Below, piece after piece: positions 35,305 through 46,172 of a DNA stretch of 64,000 bases. Below the pieces are notes generated by a model. It was not told the origin of the DNA, made no database searches, and worked only from the letters and a program-made list of their open reading frames with translations. The translations under genes and the position numbers were made by a program. The DNA is taken from the NCBI RefSeq assembly GCF_026914265.1, contig NC_069134.1:11513758-11577757 (forward strand). The letters run 5' to 3'. Each line of letters starts with the position of its first letter. Position 1 is the first letter of the stretch. Origin of the DNA: Mya arenaria (Eukaryota; Mollusca; Bivalvia; Myida; Myidae).

Positions 35305-37326
35305 TCAACAATTTCTCCTCTTAAAAAAATGTTTCGTAAATGTTAGTGCCACGAATTCACAGTTTGTTTTGTGTATTTCAAGCATTTCAAACTGGTTCCA
35401 TAGCGACTTAACATGGTAACTAGCAGAACCTATGTTTTTAAACCAAGGTTTCTTTCCATCCTGGACCCATTTTCGCACTTCTGTCAAATCACTGTCTTTG
35501 CACTGCTCTGCATGTAAGTCATCAGCGGTCGTCTTTCTTTCCAAAGTTGAAAGTATCTGTACCGGTACAACTGTTTTATCGTGGTCCCAAATACCACACT
35601 GACGACACGGTATACGACTCAATCCATCAGCATTACCATGTTGTCTGCCTGGTCTATGTTCGATGTCCATCTGAAATGGTGCCAAGATTTCCAACCAGCG
35701 AGCTACCTGTCATTCAGGATTTTTAAAATTCATAAGCCATCTGAGAGACCCATGATCTGTCCGTATCAAGAACTTACGTCCATACAAGTAGTGTCGGTAG
35801 ACCGTCACAAAATGAACAAGAGCCAACAGTTCTTTTCTCGTGACACAATACTGTCTTTCTGACTTTGAAAGAGTTTTGCTTCCATAAGCAATTACATGTT
35901 CAACTCCGTTAACTTTCTGAGACAGCACACCACCAATTGCACAATCGCTTGCATCTGTATCGAGAATGAACGGCAATTCAAAATTAGGATGGGCAAAGAT
36001 CGGAGCCGACACTAACATCCGTTTTAGTGCTGTGAATGCGCTTTCACAATCAGGCGTCCAAAAGTATTTAACATTCTTTTCCGTGAGCCTAAACAGTGGT
36101 TTTGCAATCTGAGAAAAGTTCTTAATGAAACGACGGTAGTAGCTACATAAACCAAGAAAAGACCGAACCTCTGTTTGATTTTTCGGTGTTGGCCGATTCT
36201 TGACACTGTCTATTTTCTTCGGATCTGTTTGAACGCCGTGCTCTGATATGACATGCCCCAAGAATTCAACTTCCTCTCTGAAGAGCTGACACTTCCTTGG
36301 TTTTAGCTTCAGTCCAGCTTCCTCAAATCTTTGAAAAATTTTGTCCAGATTTTCGATCATGCCATCCACAGTCCGTCCTACCACAATGATATCATCTAGA
36401 TAGATGAGGCATATTTGCCATTGCAGCCCTGTCAATACCGACTCATTGTATTCGAATAGGCCTCTGCGCGTGCTAAATGCGGTTTTCTCTTTGTCCTCAC
36501 TTGCCATCTCGACCTGCCAGTACCCAGAAATAAGGTCAAGACATGAAAACCATTTAGCTCCAGCAAGCTGGTCCAGCGATTCATCCACTCTTGGTAATGG
36601 GTATGCATCTTTAATGGTTACGTCATTTAAACGACGATAATCAATGCAGAACCGCTTTGTCCCATCTTTCTTTTTCACAAGAACTATTCCACTGGACCAA
36701 GGGCTCGTAGAGGGTTGTATGACGTTATTTTCCAGCATAGTGTCTATTTGTCGATCAACCTCATCTCTCATGTGTATTGGGACACGCCTTAAAGGTTGCT
36801 TGATAGGCCGTGCGTCTCCTGTGGGTATACGATATTTTATTATACCCGTCCGGCCTAAATCATTATCATCCTTTGAGAAAATATGTGAACATTTCTTCAA
36901 AAGGTCCATAATCTTCAACTTGTTTCCATCGGTCATACCTTCAGATGCCCTAGCGTACATATCTTCCATATGTTCAGGTAAGGTATCACCATATTTAAGT
37001 TTTGTCGACTTTTCTTCTACCCTGTCCACTTTACTGATAATAGCCACGTTCGTTCCGGGATAGTAAGTCTGTGTCTCTTTTGAAAAGTTTGCTAGTCTGA
37101 CAGGTACGACTTCTTGTGCATACACAAACGACCTGGCGACAAATCCATTCCCAAGTACTTGAAACCGCTCACTTGGCTCAAATAATCCCAGCCCTATTCT
37201 CTGTATGCCTGGCTCCATTACAGTTCCAGTTGTAATAATCTCTGTACCAGGAAGTACTTCAATTTTTTCTGCCAAAACTATCCTAAAACAACCTATTTTC
37301 CCAGTACAATTTAGCTCAAATCGCAT
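35305..37326 (-). pseudogene. Pol remnant: reverse transcriptase and RNase H
   Basis: The frame is continuous on the minus strand except TGA at 35710-35712. RT shows RRVPIHMRDEVDRQIDTML, PWSSGIVLVKKKDGTKRFC, IDYRRLNDVTIKDAYPLPR, DLISGYWQVEM and the catalytic box IYLDDIIV. At about 36444 the frame passes directly from RRGLFEYN to ESVLTGLQW, so the conserved FGLxNAPxxFxxLM palm segment is missing by an in-frame deletion. RNase H follows (DTDASDCAIGGVLSQK, SERQYCVTRKELLALV, IRTDHGSLRWL), then the linker HRPGRQHGNADGLSR. No integrase zinc finger or DDE core is present. The element could not encode active enzyme. Confidence 0.95.
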
Positions 37327-37565
37327 GCCTTTCAGTACTTAGCACTTTCTATTTACGTCGATCGTGACTTCATGTGACTGCATAAAATCTATGCCCAATA
37401 TTACATCTAAATCTATTTCAGCAACTAGAGCCCTCACTGTACATTTGATATTTCCTAACTCAAGAATAATGTCAGTACAGCCCTAAATAGACATATTGTT
37501 TCCTGAAGCCGAAATTATGGGGTCTAAAAATTCAGCTTATTAGTGTCTTGTATGCTTTTCCATAG

Positions 37566-37700
37566 TTAACTTGATATTAAGGTGAGTGTTGCCCCTGTAT
37601 CAACTAAACATTCAATGGTACAGCCTTCAAGTTTTGCTGTTGCAAACATGCCTGACAATTTATTACTTGAATTGTAAACCTTACGCTCACCGCGCTTTGC
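37566..37700 (-). pseudogene. Retroviral-type aspartic protease fragment
   Basis: On the minus strand, ECLVDTGATLTLIS is the protease active-site motif. It is in frame with Gag and ends in a TAA at 37566-37568. RT lies in another frame, so at least one shift separates them. Confidence 0.85.
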
Positions 37701-37757
37701 ATTGGGTTGAGCAGCTTTCAATTGGGGACAATTCCTTCTCAAATGGTCCTTCGACCC

Positions 37758-38864
37758 TCATTCAAAACATCTTCTTTCATTGTTCCTGTTAGGACCCCGG
37801 TTTTGGTACTGGTTGTTTCCTCTATAGCCGTTATTCGTCTGAGGCTGTGGTGGTGATTGCCTTTCTTTTGATAACTTATCAATAGTGCATTGCATTTCCT
37901 GCATTTTCTTCATTAGTTCCTTTACATCGGAAGGTTTTTGTGAACTTTCGTTTGCGGCTAGGCTAACAACACCCTGGCCCTTCCTTTCAGCCCTGTAGAA
38001 AGCCTCAAGCTCTACAGCATGACGTACTGCTTCATTCAAATTCACAGGCCTAGCCTGTTTAATCTTCAATCGCATATCCGAATTCACCAGAGCATCCACA
38101 AACTGCTCTTTTGCCAATGTCTCGCGCACATCTACATGTGCGCTTGGATATGCAAGGTTGGTCAGGCGACGAATATCTTGCCCTAACTCAGTAATCGACT
38201 CCGTAGCTCTCTGTCGCCTGTCCTTCAGCTGAACTCTATATAGTTCAGTCTGGTTCGGAGGAGCGAACCTCTCCTCAAGGGCTTGAACTTAATCCGTGTA
38301 ATTAGTTGTTTTCGTGGCCAAATTGCCATAAACACCTTGTGCCTGTCCTCGCAATGACACTGACAAATAAAGACCCTTTTGGGTATCATCCCAGTCATTT
38401 AACATAGCACAAGCTTCAAAATGTGCCTTATAATCAGTCCAGGCACCATTTCCATCAAACGTAGCCGGCTTCATTACGGTACGTTTGTCACTTCCTGCTG
38501 AGCCTCCAGCCCTTAATGGCTTACTTGTCTGGCCCTGACAAGTCTCAATTGCTTGTGGTTTCAGACCACCACAAACATGACCGATCCCAGCTTCGTCGGT
38601 CCCAGGCTCACTTTTTAACCGTCGCCTCTCCGTGACAAAATCGGTCCTAGCAGGTGTTTGTATGCCTACATCACATCGCGTGTGGACCCCTGGCTTGGGC
38701 GTGGAAGTCACAAGTCTGCTACTGGATAAATCCAAGTCCCGTTGTGCCATCGCTATTTCTTTCTCTAGTTGTAGAATGTGCACCTCCCGCTTTAAATGTT
38801 CGATTTCTCTGGCCATCATCTCTCGTTCTTCATATATGTCTGGCTGTGATGAAGTTCGATCCAT
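37758..38864 (-). pseudogene. Gag remnant with a zinc knuckle broken by a stop
   Basis: The ATG at 38862-38864 follows the primer-binding site. There is an N-terminal coiled coil (EREMMAREIEHLKREVHILQ), then a Gag core (VMKPATFDGNGAWTDYKAHF). TAA at 38289-38291 interrupts, and the same frame continues (LEERFAPPNQTELYRV, ETLAKEQFVDALVNSDMRL). Near the end the CCHC knuckle reads CFE-stop-GSKDHLRRNC: TGA at 37758-37760 sits where the second Cys should be. Both breaks are single codons. Confidence 0.92.
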
Positions 38865-38874
38865 ATTTAATGTT

Positions 38875-38892
38875 GTCCCTCGTTGGGCGCCA
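38875..38892 (-). other. Primer-binding site
   Basis: On the minus strand, TGGCGCCCAACGAGGGAC lies five bases inside the 5' LTR. It resembles lysine-tRNA type primer-binding sites, which fixes the element's orientation. Confidence 0.8.
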
Positions 38893-38897
38893 AATTT

Positions 38898-39800
38898 TGT
38901 AACGTGCCGGCTGTATGTTCAATCGGTGTCGTAGAGCCAATATGGATCGCTCTTATATAAATTTTCCTCAGGCTACTTTGCCTTATGATTAAAACAAATG
39001 ATTCGAAAAATGATTGGTGAGTTAAAACATAATCAACCAAATAATCAGGGTTCAAAGATTATGCATTGGTTTATATAAAGTTCAGTCACTTTAATGATGA
39101 ATGGCTTTCTCTTACGGGAGCTTGTTTATTGGCGATGCAAAATACCTTAACCTTTGTTAGCGCGCAGATCGCAATGCTCTGTGGCCAACGCAGTTGTCAG
39201 GTATGAGGCTTATTAGAGTTTCTAGCCACCAGCTCCGTTCACCAGACTAGATCTCAATGCTCTATGTATCTGGCTACTTGAACTGGAACGCTAGATAACC
39301 CTATAGATGTCAAGTTCCTGGTGCCTTTTTATCCCACAGATCGCAATGCCCTGTGTTCAATTATAAACAGCCAGAAGGTCAAGACTCTAATTATTTGCCT
39401 TCAAAAGACTATTTCCGGTTTACTGTTTGAAGTTACCTCGACGGCGGTCAAACACAGAATGAAACTTTCAGCTGAGCGACGCACTTATATACTCACCGGG
39501 CGGACGAGTTCATTATTAAGATGGGTAAAATGGGTATATTCCACTTTGCGAAAACATGAAGGGAGACAGCTTTATTTTTACTTATACTCTTTATGAAAAC
39601 AACTCCCGGTAAATTAATAATGTTTAACATGATTTCTTTAATTATTATAGTCGCTTATAAAATATTTGTATGGAATAAATAAGTCTAAAATGTAAAACTA
39701 ACCTTTGAAATACACCGCCAGACATTTAACTTTGTAAGCGCAAATGGCTAATTTATAACAAAGGGCGGTAACAACTGTGCAACTATGCGGTTACGCTACA
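38898..39800 (-). repeat. 5' LTR (right copy)
   Basis: 903 bp with TG...CA ends, matching 34270-35169. ATAG follows immediately at 39801. Confidence 0.95.
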
Positions 39801-40398
39801 ATAGGAATGACATGAAAACATTAGAAATTAATGAAAATGATTTGGAAACGCTTAACACACATTATAAGGGACAGTTTAGTGAAGAAAATTGGGCAAAAGT
39901 GTGTTTCTTTGAAAATCATTTCATGCGTGTAAATGATATAGATGTGGGAACAAAAGCGTATGAAAGCTTAATTGCTAAGAAAGCATTATATTCTGAAAAC
40001 TTGAAACAAACCCAAACTGTTGCTCGCGAGCTTCTTAAGCAGTCAAAAATTGAAATTACAAAAAGACTGAAACGCAAAGAGGTAGCAGGTTTCGATGATC
40101 AGATTTGTGTGGTGGGCAGAAATCGACACAGTCCACTTTTCATAGAACTAGACATGGTCGACTCATTCTTTGATAAATCTGTCATTAAGCATGTACTTTG
40201 TGTTGATTGTTCAAGGTACTGCCATCACGCATCAAGTTTACAAGTATGTGTTGAAATATCAGACAATTCTCATTGTTTTAATGATGTTAACATAGCCTTG
40301 AGTTCGTTCCTCGAGAAAAAAATACATGGAGAAAACTGTGTTCATTTTTTACCTATTTCATTGATTATATGTGTATGAAATGTTTAAAACGAAATAAA

Positions 40399-41516
40399 TT
40401 GTGTTCTGTTCTGTTTCTGTTCTGTTTTTGGCTAAGGATGGGATATACATGTATATGACAGTATAATAACACAATTAAAGAATCTGTAGCTATGAGTGTT
40501 CAAAAGCTTTTGTTAATGTTTATATTCTTTGTAACCCAATGCAAACAATGATATGTTTATGTTATAGATACACAAAACTTTGTTAGTTATTATGATTATT
40601 TTATAAATCTCACAAAAAGAATTTTATTCTCAACTTTGTTTATAAAACTATTTTAAAATATAATGGAATTAATTATTCAACTTGAATTTTAAAGAGTATA
40701 CAAAATCAGATGAAATGCTCTGAACAGTAAAGACAAGAATAAATGCAAGTACAGCCAGATTCTGTTGCTAAATATCTGTTCTCAGAAACATGTGTTTGGA
40801 ATTTGATATGGAGAAGCAGTATTTATGACTTTGCGGCTTTCCTTAGATCATTATCAGTGAGGTGTTAATAAACACTGAACCCTGGATAGCCTTTATCAAA
40901 TTGGGCAGTTTTTGGGGCAAATACTTGGGACTGTGGAATGATGTTTGATTTCAAACTCAGTTATGTAAGAGTATGTAATAATTTGCGTATATTAACAGTA
41001 AAACACACGTATAAAACACGGATATGAAAGGGAAAACTCCTATAATCTGGAAAACTCCTTCAAGTTCTGGTTTTGATCTCATTGAAACTATATTGCATAA
41101 TAATTTTATAAAAAAAATACAAAAGAGGAGGGAATTCAGATGTACCGTAAATATTTAATTCAGTGCGGTTTTCTCCCTTCTGTCTGCACTGCTCTTGTAG
41201 CTAAATGAACGAAATATACCCAGTAGCTTTGTATGAAAGATGGAAGAACATATATCCTTTACCATTATCCATTACTATATACTTCATATTTTGCAAACGT
41301 TTATTAGCGTTTATACTTCACTTCCAACTTCTTGGTAAGCTGGGTCATTTACCTCTGATTTGCTATGTATTTGTGTGTAAGTTAAAACATATCCACCCAT
41401 CGCATGTAAGTCATATGCTTATGAACATTCTAATGATTCTTATTTCCATATAGTGGTGTTATGAAAAATTGGTTTAAATATGTACATTTGTAAATAATTT
41501 GTTAAACTCTTTTTGT
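40399..41516. other. Intergenic, no gene seen
   Basis: AT-rich. The ORF at 41205-41453 is hydrophobic but lacks any recognisable feature. Confidence 0.5.
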
Positions 41517-42020
41517 TTAAAGGGACTGTACTCTGTATGATAAAACAGCGAAAATAAAAGAAAAAAAAAATGTCGAAAACTGAAATAAACATGGTATCGA
41601 TGTGTACAATACATTGGAACTTACTAACTGAAGTACCACAGTTTACAATTAATTTATTTTTTCGCAGCTTTATCGTATTTTTCCATTAGAAAATATTACT
41701 AGGTACGTCTACCTAGTAGAATTCATTCCTTATGCGTGATTGGCTAGTCGATGTTATTACGTGATATGACCATGTTAGGTATATAGCTTAAATATTCCAA
41801 CTGTTTAAAGTTAGCCTTCGTAGCACAGTGGATACAGCACCGGACTGCAATTTTGGCAACACCGGTTCGAACCCGGTCTCCGTCTCGATTTTTTTTACAT
41901 TTTGGTATGATTTTTACAATTATGATATCAAAGTGTAAAACATTTTATTAAATAATTGTCCTGAGATTCGTTACAGAAAAAAACTTTTTTTGGTGCCAAT
42001 CTAGTGAACAGTCCCTTTAA
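41517..42020 (+). mobile_element. TTAA-flanked MITE, copy 2, with tRNA-Cys-like module
   Basis: Ends AGGGACTGTAC and AACAGTCCCT, with TTAA on each side (41517-41520 and 42017-42020), as for piggyBac or Kolobok type elements. No transposase is present. It is in opposite orientation to 29485-29951. The interior holds a tRNA-like segment (separate entry). Confidence 0.82.
41814..41888 (+). ncRNA. tRNA-Cys(GCA)-like sequence inside the MITE
   Basis: A-box-like TAGCACAGTGG (41821-41831), anticodon loop CTGCAAT with GCA at 41847-41849, and B box GGTTCGAACCC (41864-41874) within a perfect 5 bp T-stem. The acceptor arms (GCCTTCG and CTCCGTC) do not pair, so it is not a working tRNA. It could act as an internal RNA polymerase III promoter. 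Confidence 0.7.
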
Positions 42021-42389
42021 GCTATTATCTGAATTGAAAGAGTATTTTCTATACTACAATTGTGCCCACATTCTCTTAAACTTAAAGTTGATAGGTATAA
42101 TAGTATAACACACTAGTATAAAAGTTTATGAATCTGAATGCCACATTATACTATGATGCCCGTTTGATACTGCTGCTCATGGAATACAACGAATCAGTAT
42201 GGCGGGTGGGTTGGGTTGTGAGTAGAGTGCGTGTGCGGGAAAGTGTGTCGGCAGGTTGGGTGTGTGGACGGGCAGGCGTGAGAGCGAGCGAGCAAACGAG
42301 TGCCATCATATCATTCGTTTTGATCTTTTTTTGTAATATCGCATACAAGAAATCATCGCTCAAGCCGTTCATCACTATCAGTGCGTTGA

Positions 42390-43690
42390 TTCAATTAATC
42401 AAGGATCAACTTTGAAAGGGAAACGTCGCTTTAGTCCCTCGATCCTTGGCTCTTGTCAGTTATGAACATGGACATTAGTTGCATCAAAATGTACCATCAC
42501 AGCAGGATACTCTAAAAGAACCGGAGGCCAAATTCAGCCAACGTATACTTTTGGATCTTTCGTTATTGGTCAAACGCAAAACAAATTGAGGGGAAGATAA
42601 AGAATGATTTATAGTCCTGTTCTTATCTTTCTATCGTAGTCCGACATTCACGCAACAGGCACTAACATGTCTGCAGTACAGAGGTGTTCCATCGCCGTTC
42701 ATTTAATGTCATTTTGCTTTCTATCAGTAAAAAGTAAATCACCAAACAACGAGGATGACCTTGCTCATCAGTTCGCGGAGTTAAAAGAAACAGTTACCAA
42801 TATTGAAGGAAAGTATGAAAAAGCAATGTCCATTATGACGAAGCAGGATAAGGAAATGATGTTATTAAAGGACGAAGTAAACTTGTATAAAGGTAGGAAT
42901 CTTCTATAATTCAAAATTTAGATTTAGTAAGATAGTTTCTGGAGGGAGCCTTCGGACGCATATATTACATTACTGATAGTATAGTCTCTATCGGAATGAG
43001 AATGTGCATTGACAGCAATGATTAGTACAACTGTGTCAACGTTCAATTGCATTTACGTAAAAAAATCAGCCATATTCAATACAATAAATAACTAACTAAA
43101 TTAAATAAACGTATAATAATATAACGTATCCCTGCTTAGTAAACCTAGTCTAAGATTTATAGATTATACTTTTGTCCCTTAAAGGCTTATACAGGGATAG
43201 GCGTCAGGAAGTTGACAGTGCAGAGGTTGCGTTTTATGCCTACATAAGTCATAACGCGGTCAATATAAGCAACCAACAGGTGGTCGTCTTTGATTGAGTG
43301 GGTCACCAATATCGACACGACACACTCCGTCGGCGCCGGATACAATCCCGGAACTGGTATATTCACTGCACCTCTTGACGGCCTATACGTGTTTTCCATG
43401 ACATTGTCAAGCGGGTACAACGACATAATAATTATGAACGCATTTCGCTTTCCACCAGGACAACACCCCTCTGACCTCAATCTTCATTCACAGAAGCACA
43501 GGCGGCTTGCACACCTGGGACATCGGATCCGCGGATGCTGTCGTCTCGAGAGCATGTCCATTCGACATACGCATCCGGAGGCACACGCGCTTGAAGGTGC
43601 GTACAAAGGGGCCGGACAGTCGATGTTTTCCGGGTTTCTTCCCCGAGAGCACCTCGGCAGAGAAAGTATTGTCGGTTAAAATGGACAAAT
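42390..43690 (+). repeat. Segmental duplication, copy 1 (C1q locus)
   Basis: This block matches about 45850-47215: the leader ATCAACTTTGAAAGGGAAACG, TTGGATCTTTCGTTATTGGT, both exons and the 3' end. The offset is about 3.5 kb. Intron sequence is more diverged than the exons. Confidence 0.85.
42667..43679 (+). pseudogene. C1q domain-containing protein pseudogene
   Basis: Exon 1 (42667-42892) is intact, with signal peptide MSAVQRCSIAVHLMSFCFLS, a coiled coil and donor G|GTAGG. Exon 2 (43185-43679) keeps the acceptor and C1q landmarks but is broken several times relative to the intact neighbour. There is an in-frame TGA at 43295-43297 plus a one-base insertion beside it, a frameshift near 43445-43455, and loss of a small segment near 43545 where the neighbour has MTVGQTMS. 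C1q pieces therefore lie in three frames (TGIFTAPLDGLYVFSM, HTWDIGSADAVVS, GAYKGAGQSMFSGF). No functional domain can be made. The intact parent or sister is at 46173-47196. Confidence 0.85.
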
Positions 43691-43699
43691 AAAAGTTGA

Positions 43700-44905
43700 A
43701 TAAAATGTACACCATCATTTTTCTTGTTTGTTGAGCATGGGGCCCGACTGTTGTATTTCGACCCATTTACACCAGAAATATATTCTTTCAAACTTGTATT
43801 CAACCTGCGTTGGGGAATTGTTAGCTAAGGGTAAGAGAGCGGTTCATGAGGTTTGGTGTGGGCCAGGACGTTGCCGAATACGTCCTATCATGGGAAACCT
43901 AAAACCGAAGAAAGAATTCAGAGCGCCATAATACATTACCCTGTAAGACCCTGTTACCACCACACATTGGGCAGTTAGAACTCGGAAAATCTTGGAAGTG
44001 GTACCCCAGCCAGGGCGAGCTCATTGCTCCACCCCTGAAGATGACTGAACCGTATCAACAACCTTAGGTTCCTTAGTTGACAGGGTCACATGGTCAGCCC
44101 AGTCTTTAAGCGATTGACCTTGACTCTGGGCTGCTTGATGGAAACTGGCTTGAGCGGTTTCCGGTAATACTCAGGCACCAAACCACCCATGTGCATTCCT
44201 CGATAGCATTGCTATCACATCCCTAGGTGACTGCCTACCTGACCCTAAAAACTCAACCTACCAGACGGATTACAAGAAAACATTGCTTTCCTTATACCCT
44301 CCTCATGATCGTCTGGCTAAGAGATTTATTAATCGAGAAGTCAATCAAGCTCATTTTTTTATGTGACAAAACACGTTCCGGAACGATCGATCGTACCAGG
44401 GGCCCTCTGTCTCACCTAGCAATGGCAGATACATCTCATCTGATTTGCCACATCTTCCTTACAGCCCCTAACACCTATTTCTTTATCATTTATATCCTCC
44501 GATATGGTTACTGTTATGTTCCTGTTGACGCCGCCACGCAGCCTAGTATGTATTAAATTTTAATGTTGTACCATGGAGCGCCACATGATCAAACGGACCA
44601 GCCAACATTATTATTGTAGATAAAACTATAAAACATGTTTGATAAAAAATCCATTATGAACAAACAATTGTATGAACTGATTTAAGAGGAAAGATCAAAA
44701 TACAAAAAAAACCATGTCTTACACCGTTTACAATCTTTATGATACATTTAATGGCTATATAATAACTTTTTCCCAAGCCCGTAGGCTAAGGTTTTTATAG
44801 CTTAGTTTACGTACCTAATAAGGACCCAAAACATTATAAGTTTAACAAATAGTAATCATGGTTGTTTTACGTTGAATATAACGTACTAGACAATAATTGA
44901 GGTGG
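43700..44905. other. Intergenic, no gene seen
   Basis: Contains modest ORFs (43728-43931, 44227-44556) without domain features, plus possible old repeat sequence of higher GC at 43840-44420. Confidence 0.4.
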
Positions 44906-45115
44906 TCAAAATGTTATTATTAAACTCTTATGACCGGATGAAGTTAAATGCGAATGCAAATCGTTAGCAATCATTAACATATCCTGCGTCAAGTCACTAA
45001 TTGTTTCCGTCAATCTTCTCCGGCAGTGGTCATTTTGTTCAAGCCTTTCAAATAACTTTTCTTTGACGGTTATTTTCGGTTCTAAATACTCAGATACACT
45101 TGGCTTTACGATCAC
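44906..45115 (-). other. Exon-like coding remnant, homologous to 26783-26885
   Basis: Minus-strand frame with a charged helical stretch (EKLFERLEQNDHCRRRLTET, ISDLTQDMLMIANDLHSHL), ending in a stop. Relatedness to 26783-26885 at both protein and DNA level suggests a once-coding module copied to two places. It could be a terminal exon of an unidentified gene, but no partner exon was found. Confidence 0.4.
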
Positions 45116-45283
45116 TTACTTATGACAAAATAAAACTACTACTTAATTGCGACTGCAAATCATGGGCAATAGTATACAATGCTATATACGACCAATAACA
45201 AATTCGCTAGTTGTATTTTTTAGTACGGGTGGCTTCCATTGCAACAAGATTTTTGTCCATTAAAAAAAAACCTTGCTGCGACT

Positions 45284-45590
45284 TAATTTACAGTCGTTTG
45301 ATGGGAACTAGCTCCTGCTTTGGTGTCATATGACCTGAACATAGTTTAGAGTCATTTAACCTAAAATAATTTAATTTCTCTTCAGAATTATCTAAGGTGT
45401 CACTCCTACCAACAATCTAACATATCTATGAATTACTGCAGTTTAAGAATGTTAGAACATTTCGAAAGGATTTTTTTAATAAATCTGACGAAAAAATAAA
45501 AAGTTTTGGCTTTAAATGTCACTAAATTTTGAACAGGTTATAAGACACCAAAAGCAGGAGTTAATTTACATCAAACGACTGTGACTAAAT
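45284..45590. mobile_element. MITE with ~50 bp imperfect inverted ends
   Basis: The left end AATTTACAGTCGTTTGATG...CTCCTGCTTTGGTGTC is the reverse complement of the right end GACACCAAAAGCAGGAG...CATCAAACGACTGTGACTAAATT. The element is about 307 bp with no ORF. It lies between the two duplicated C1q loci. Confidence 0.82.
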
Positions 45591-45679
45591 TGGTGTCATG
45601 GATAAGTAGTTGATAATCTTCGACCGTGAAAGTGACTTTAATCGAAGCAGAGTTGTCGTGCACGCAGGCCTTCGGAAAC

Positions 45680-45815
45680 GGTCGTAAGTAAAGCTTAGCT
45701 GTCATTGTTAAGAGCATCCTCCGATATTTCACATTACGACATTGAGATGAAGCATGGTTGTATGGAGAGGTCATTGTCCCGATTGCGCACGCAAAAGGTT
45801 GTTCCGTCGAATTTC
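45680..45815. repeat. Dispersed repeat related to 33186-33340
   Basis: CGTAAGTAAAGC, CTCCGATATTTCACATTAC, ATGAAGCATG and CACGCAAAAGGTTGTT occur in the same order at 33186-33310. In that copy the match begins right at the donor of the proposed first exon of the interrupted gene. Confidence 0.65.
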
Positions 45816-46172
45816 AAGGAGTGTTAGGCTTATATTTATGACCTCAGCTATTTATCAATTAATCAAGCATCAACTTTGAAAGGGAAACGTCGCTTTAATC
45901 CCTTGGGTCTATTTATCCTCTTTGGCTCTGGTCAGTTGTGAACATGGGTATTAGACTCGCCCAAAGCTGGGAGTAGGAGTATTGATCCCAGCCCAAATGC
46001 ACTAACATTGTAGGTTATCTAAAATAAAAACAGAGGTCAAATTCAGCCGACGTATACATTTGGATCTTTCGTTATTGGTCAAACGCAAAACAAATTGAAG
46101 GGAAGATAAAGAATAATTTATACTGTTCTTATCTATCTATCGCAGACCGACATTCACGCAACAGGCACTAAC

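Larger units (their letters stand above)
34270..39800 (-). mobile_element. Ty3/gypsy LTR retrotransposon, internally deleted and mutated
   Basis: LTRs at 34270-35169 and 38898-39800 (TG...CA) are about 99% identical, flanked by ATAG at 34266-34269 and 39801-39804. Order on the minus strand: 5' LTR, primer-binding site, Gag, zinc knuckle, protease, RT, RNase H, 3' LTR. Integrase is absent: after the RNase H and tail sequence the coding signal ends near 35305 and the 3' LTR follows. Low LTR divergence indicates a fairly young insertion, yet coding damage is heavy, so it probably moved with proteins from another copy. Confidence 0.95.
33169..40378 (+). pseudogene. Unknown-function gene, long ORF split by an LTR retrotransposon
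   Basis: I do not recognise the family. The main ORF starts at ATG 33890 (G at -3, G at +4), runs to 34269, and resumes at 39805 to the stop at 40376-40378. Removing the retrotransposon and one ATAG copy restores an uninterrupted frame of 318 codons. Visible features: N-terminal MEEFKTLGLKELSIVTDD, a basic patch FLRRKKLP, a charged central helix-rich part (ENLKQTQTVARELLKQSK, KRLKRKEV) and a Cys/His cluster VLCVDCSRYCHHA. Poly-A signal AATAAA at 40393-40398, followed by a TG-rich stretch. Upstream, 33169-33186 and 33519-33550 look like short exons with good donors and acceptors joining the exon starting at 33872. They carry their own 29-codon frame, which ends at 33910, so the main ORF start is uncertain. 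As assembled, this allele cannot make the full protein unless the insert is removed or polymorphic. Confidence 0.6.

Noticed and set aside
34270..39800. Intact retrovirus or env-bearing element
   Set aside because: No env, no integrase, several stops and an RT deletion; it is a defective Ty3/gypsy copy.
41814..41888. Functional tRNA-Cys gene
   Set aside because: The acceptor stem does not pair and the sequence lies inside a MITE; only the promoter boxes and T-arm are convincing.
42128..42415. 95-codon plus-strand ORF
   Set aside because: Crosses a G-rich low-complexity stretch; no domain and no splice context.
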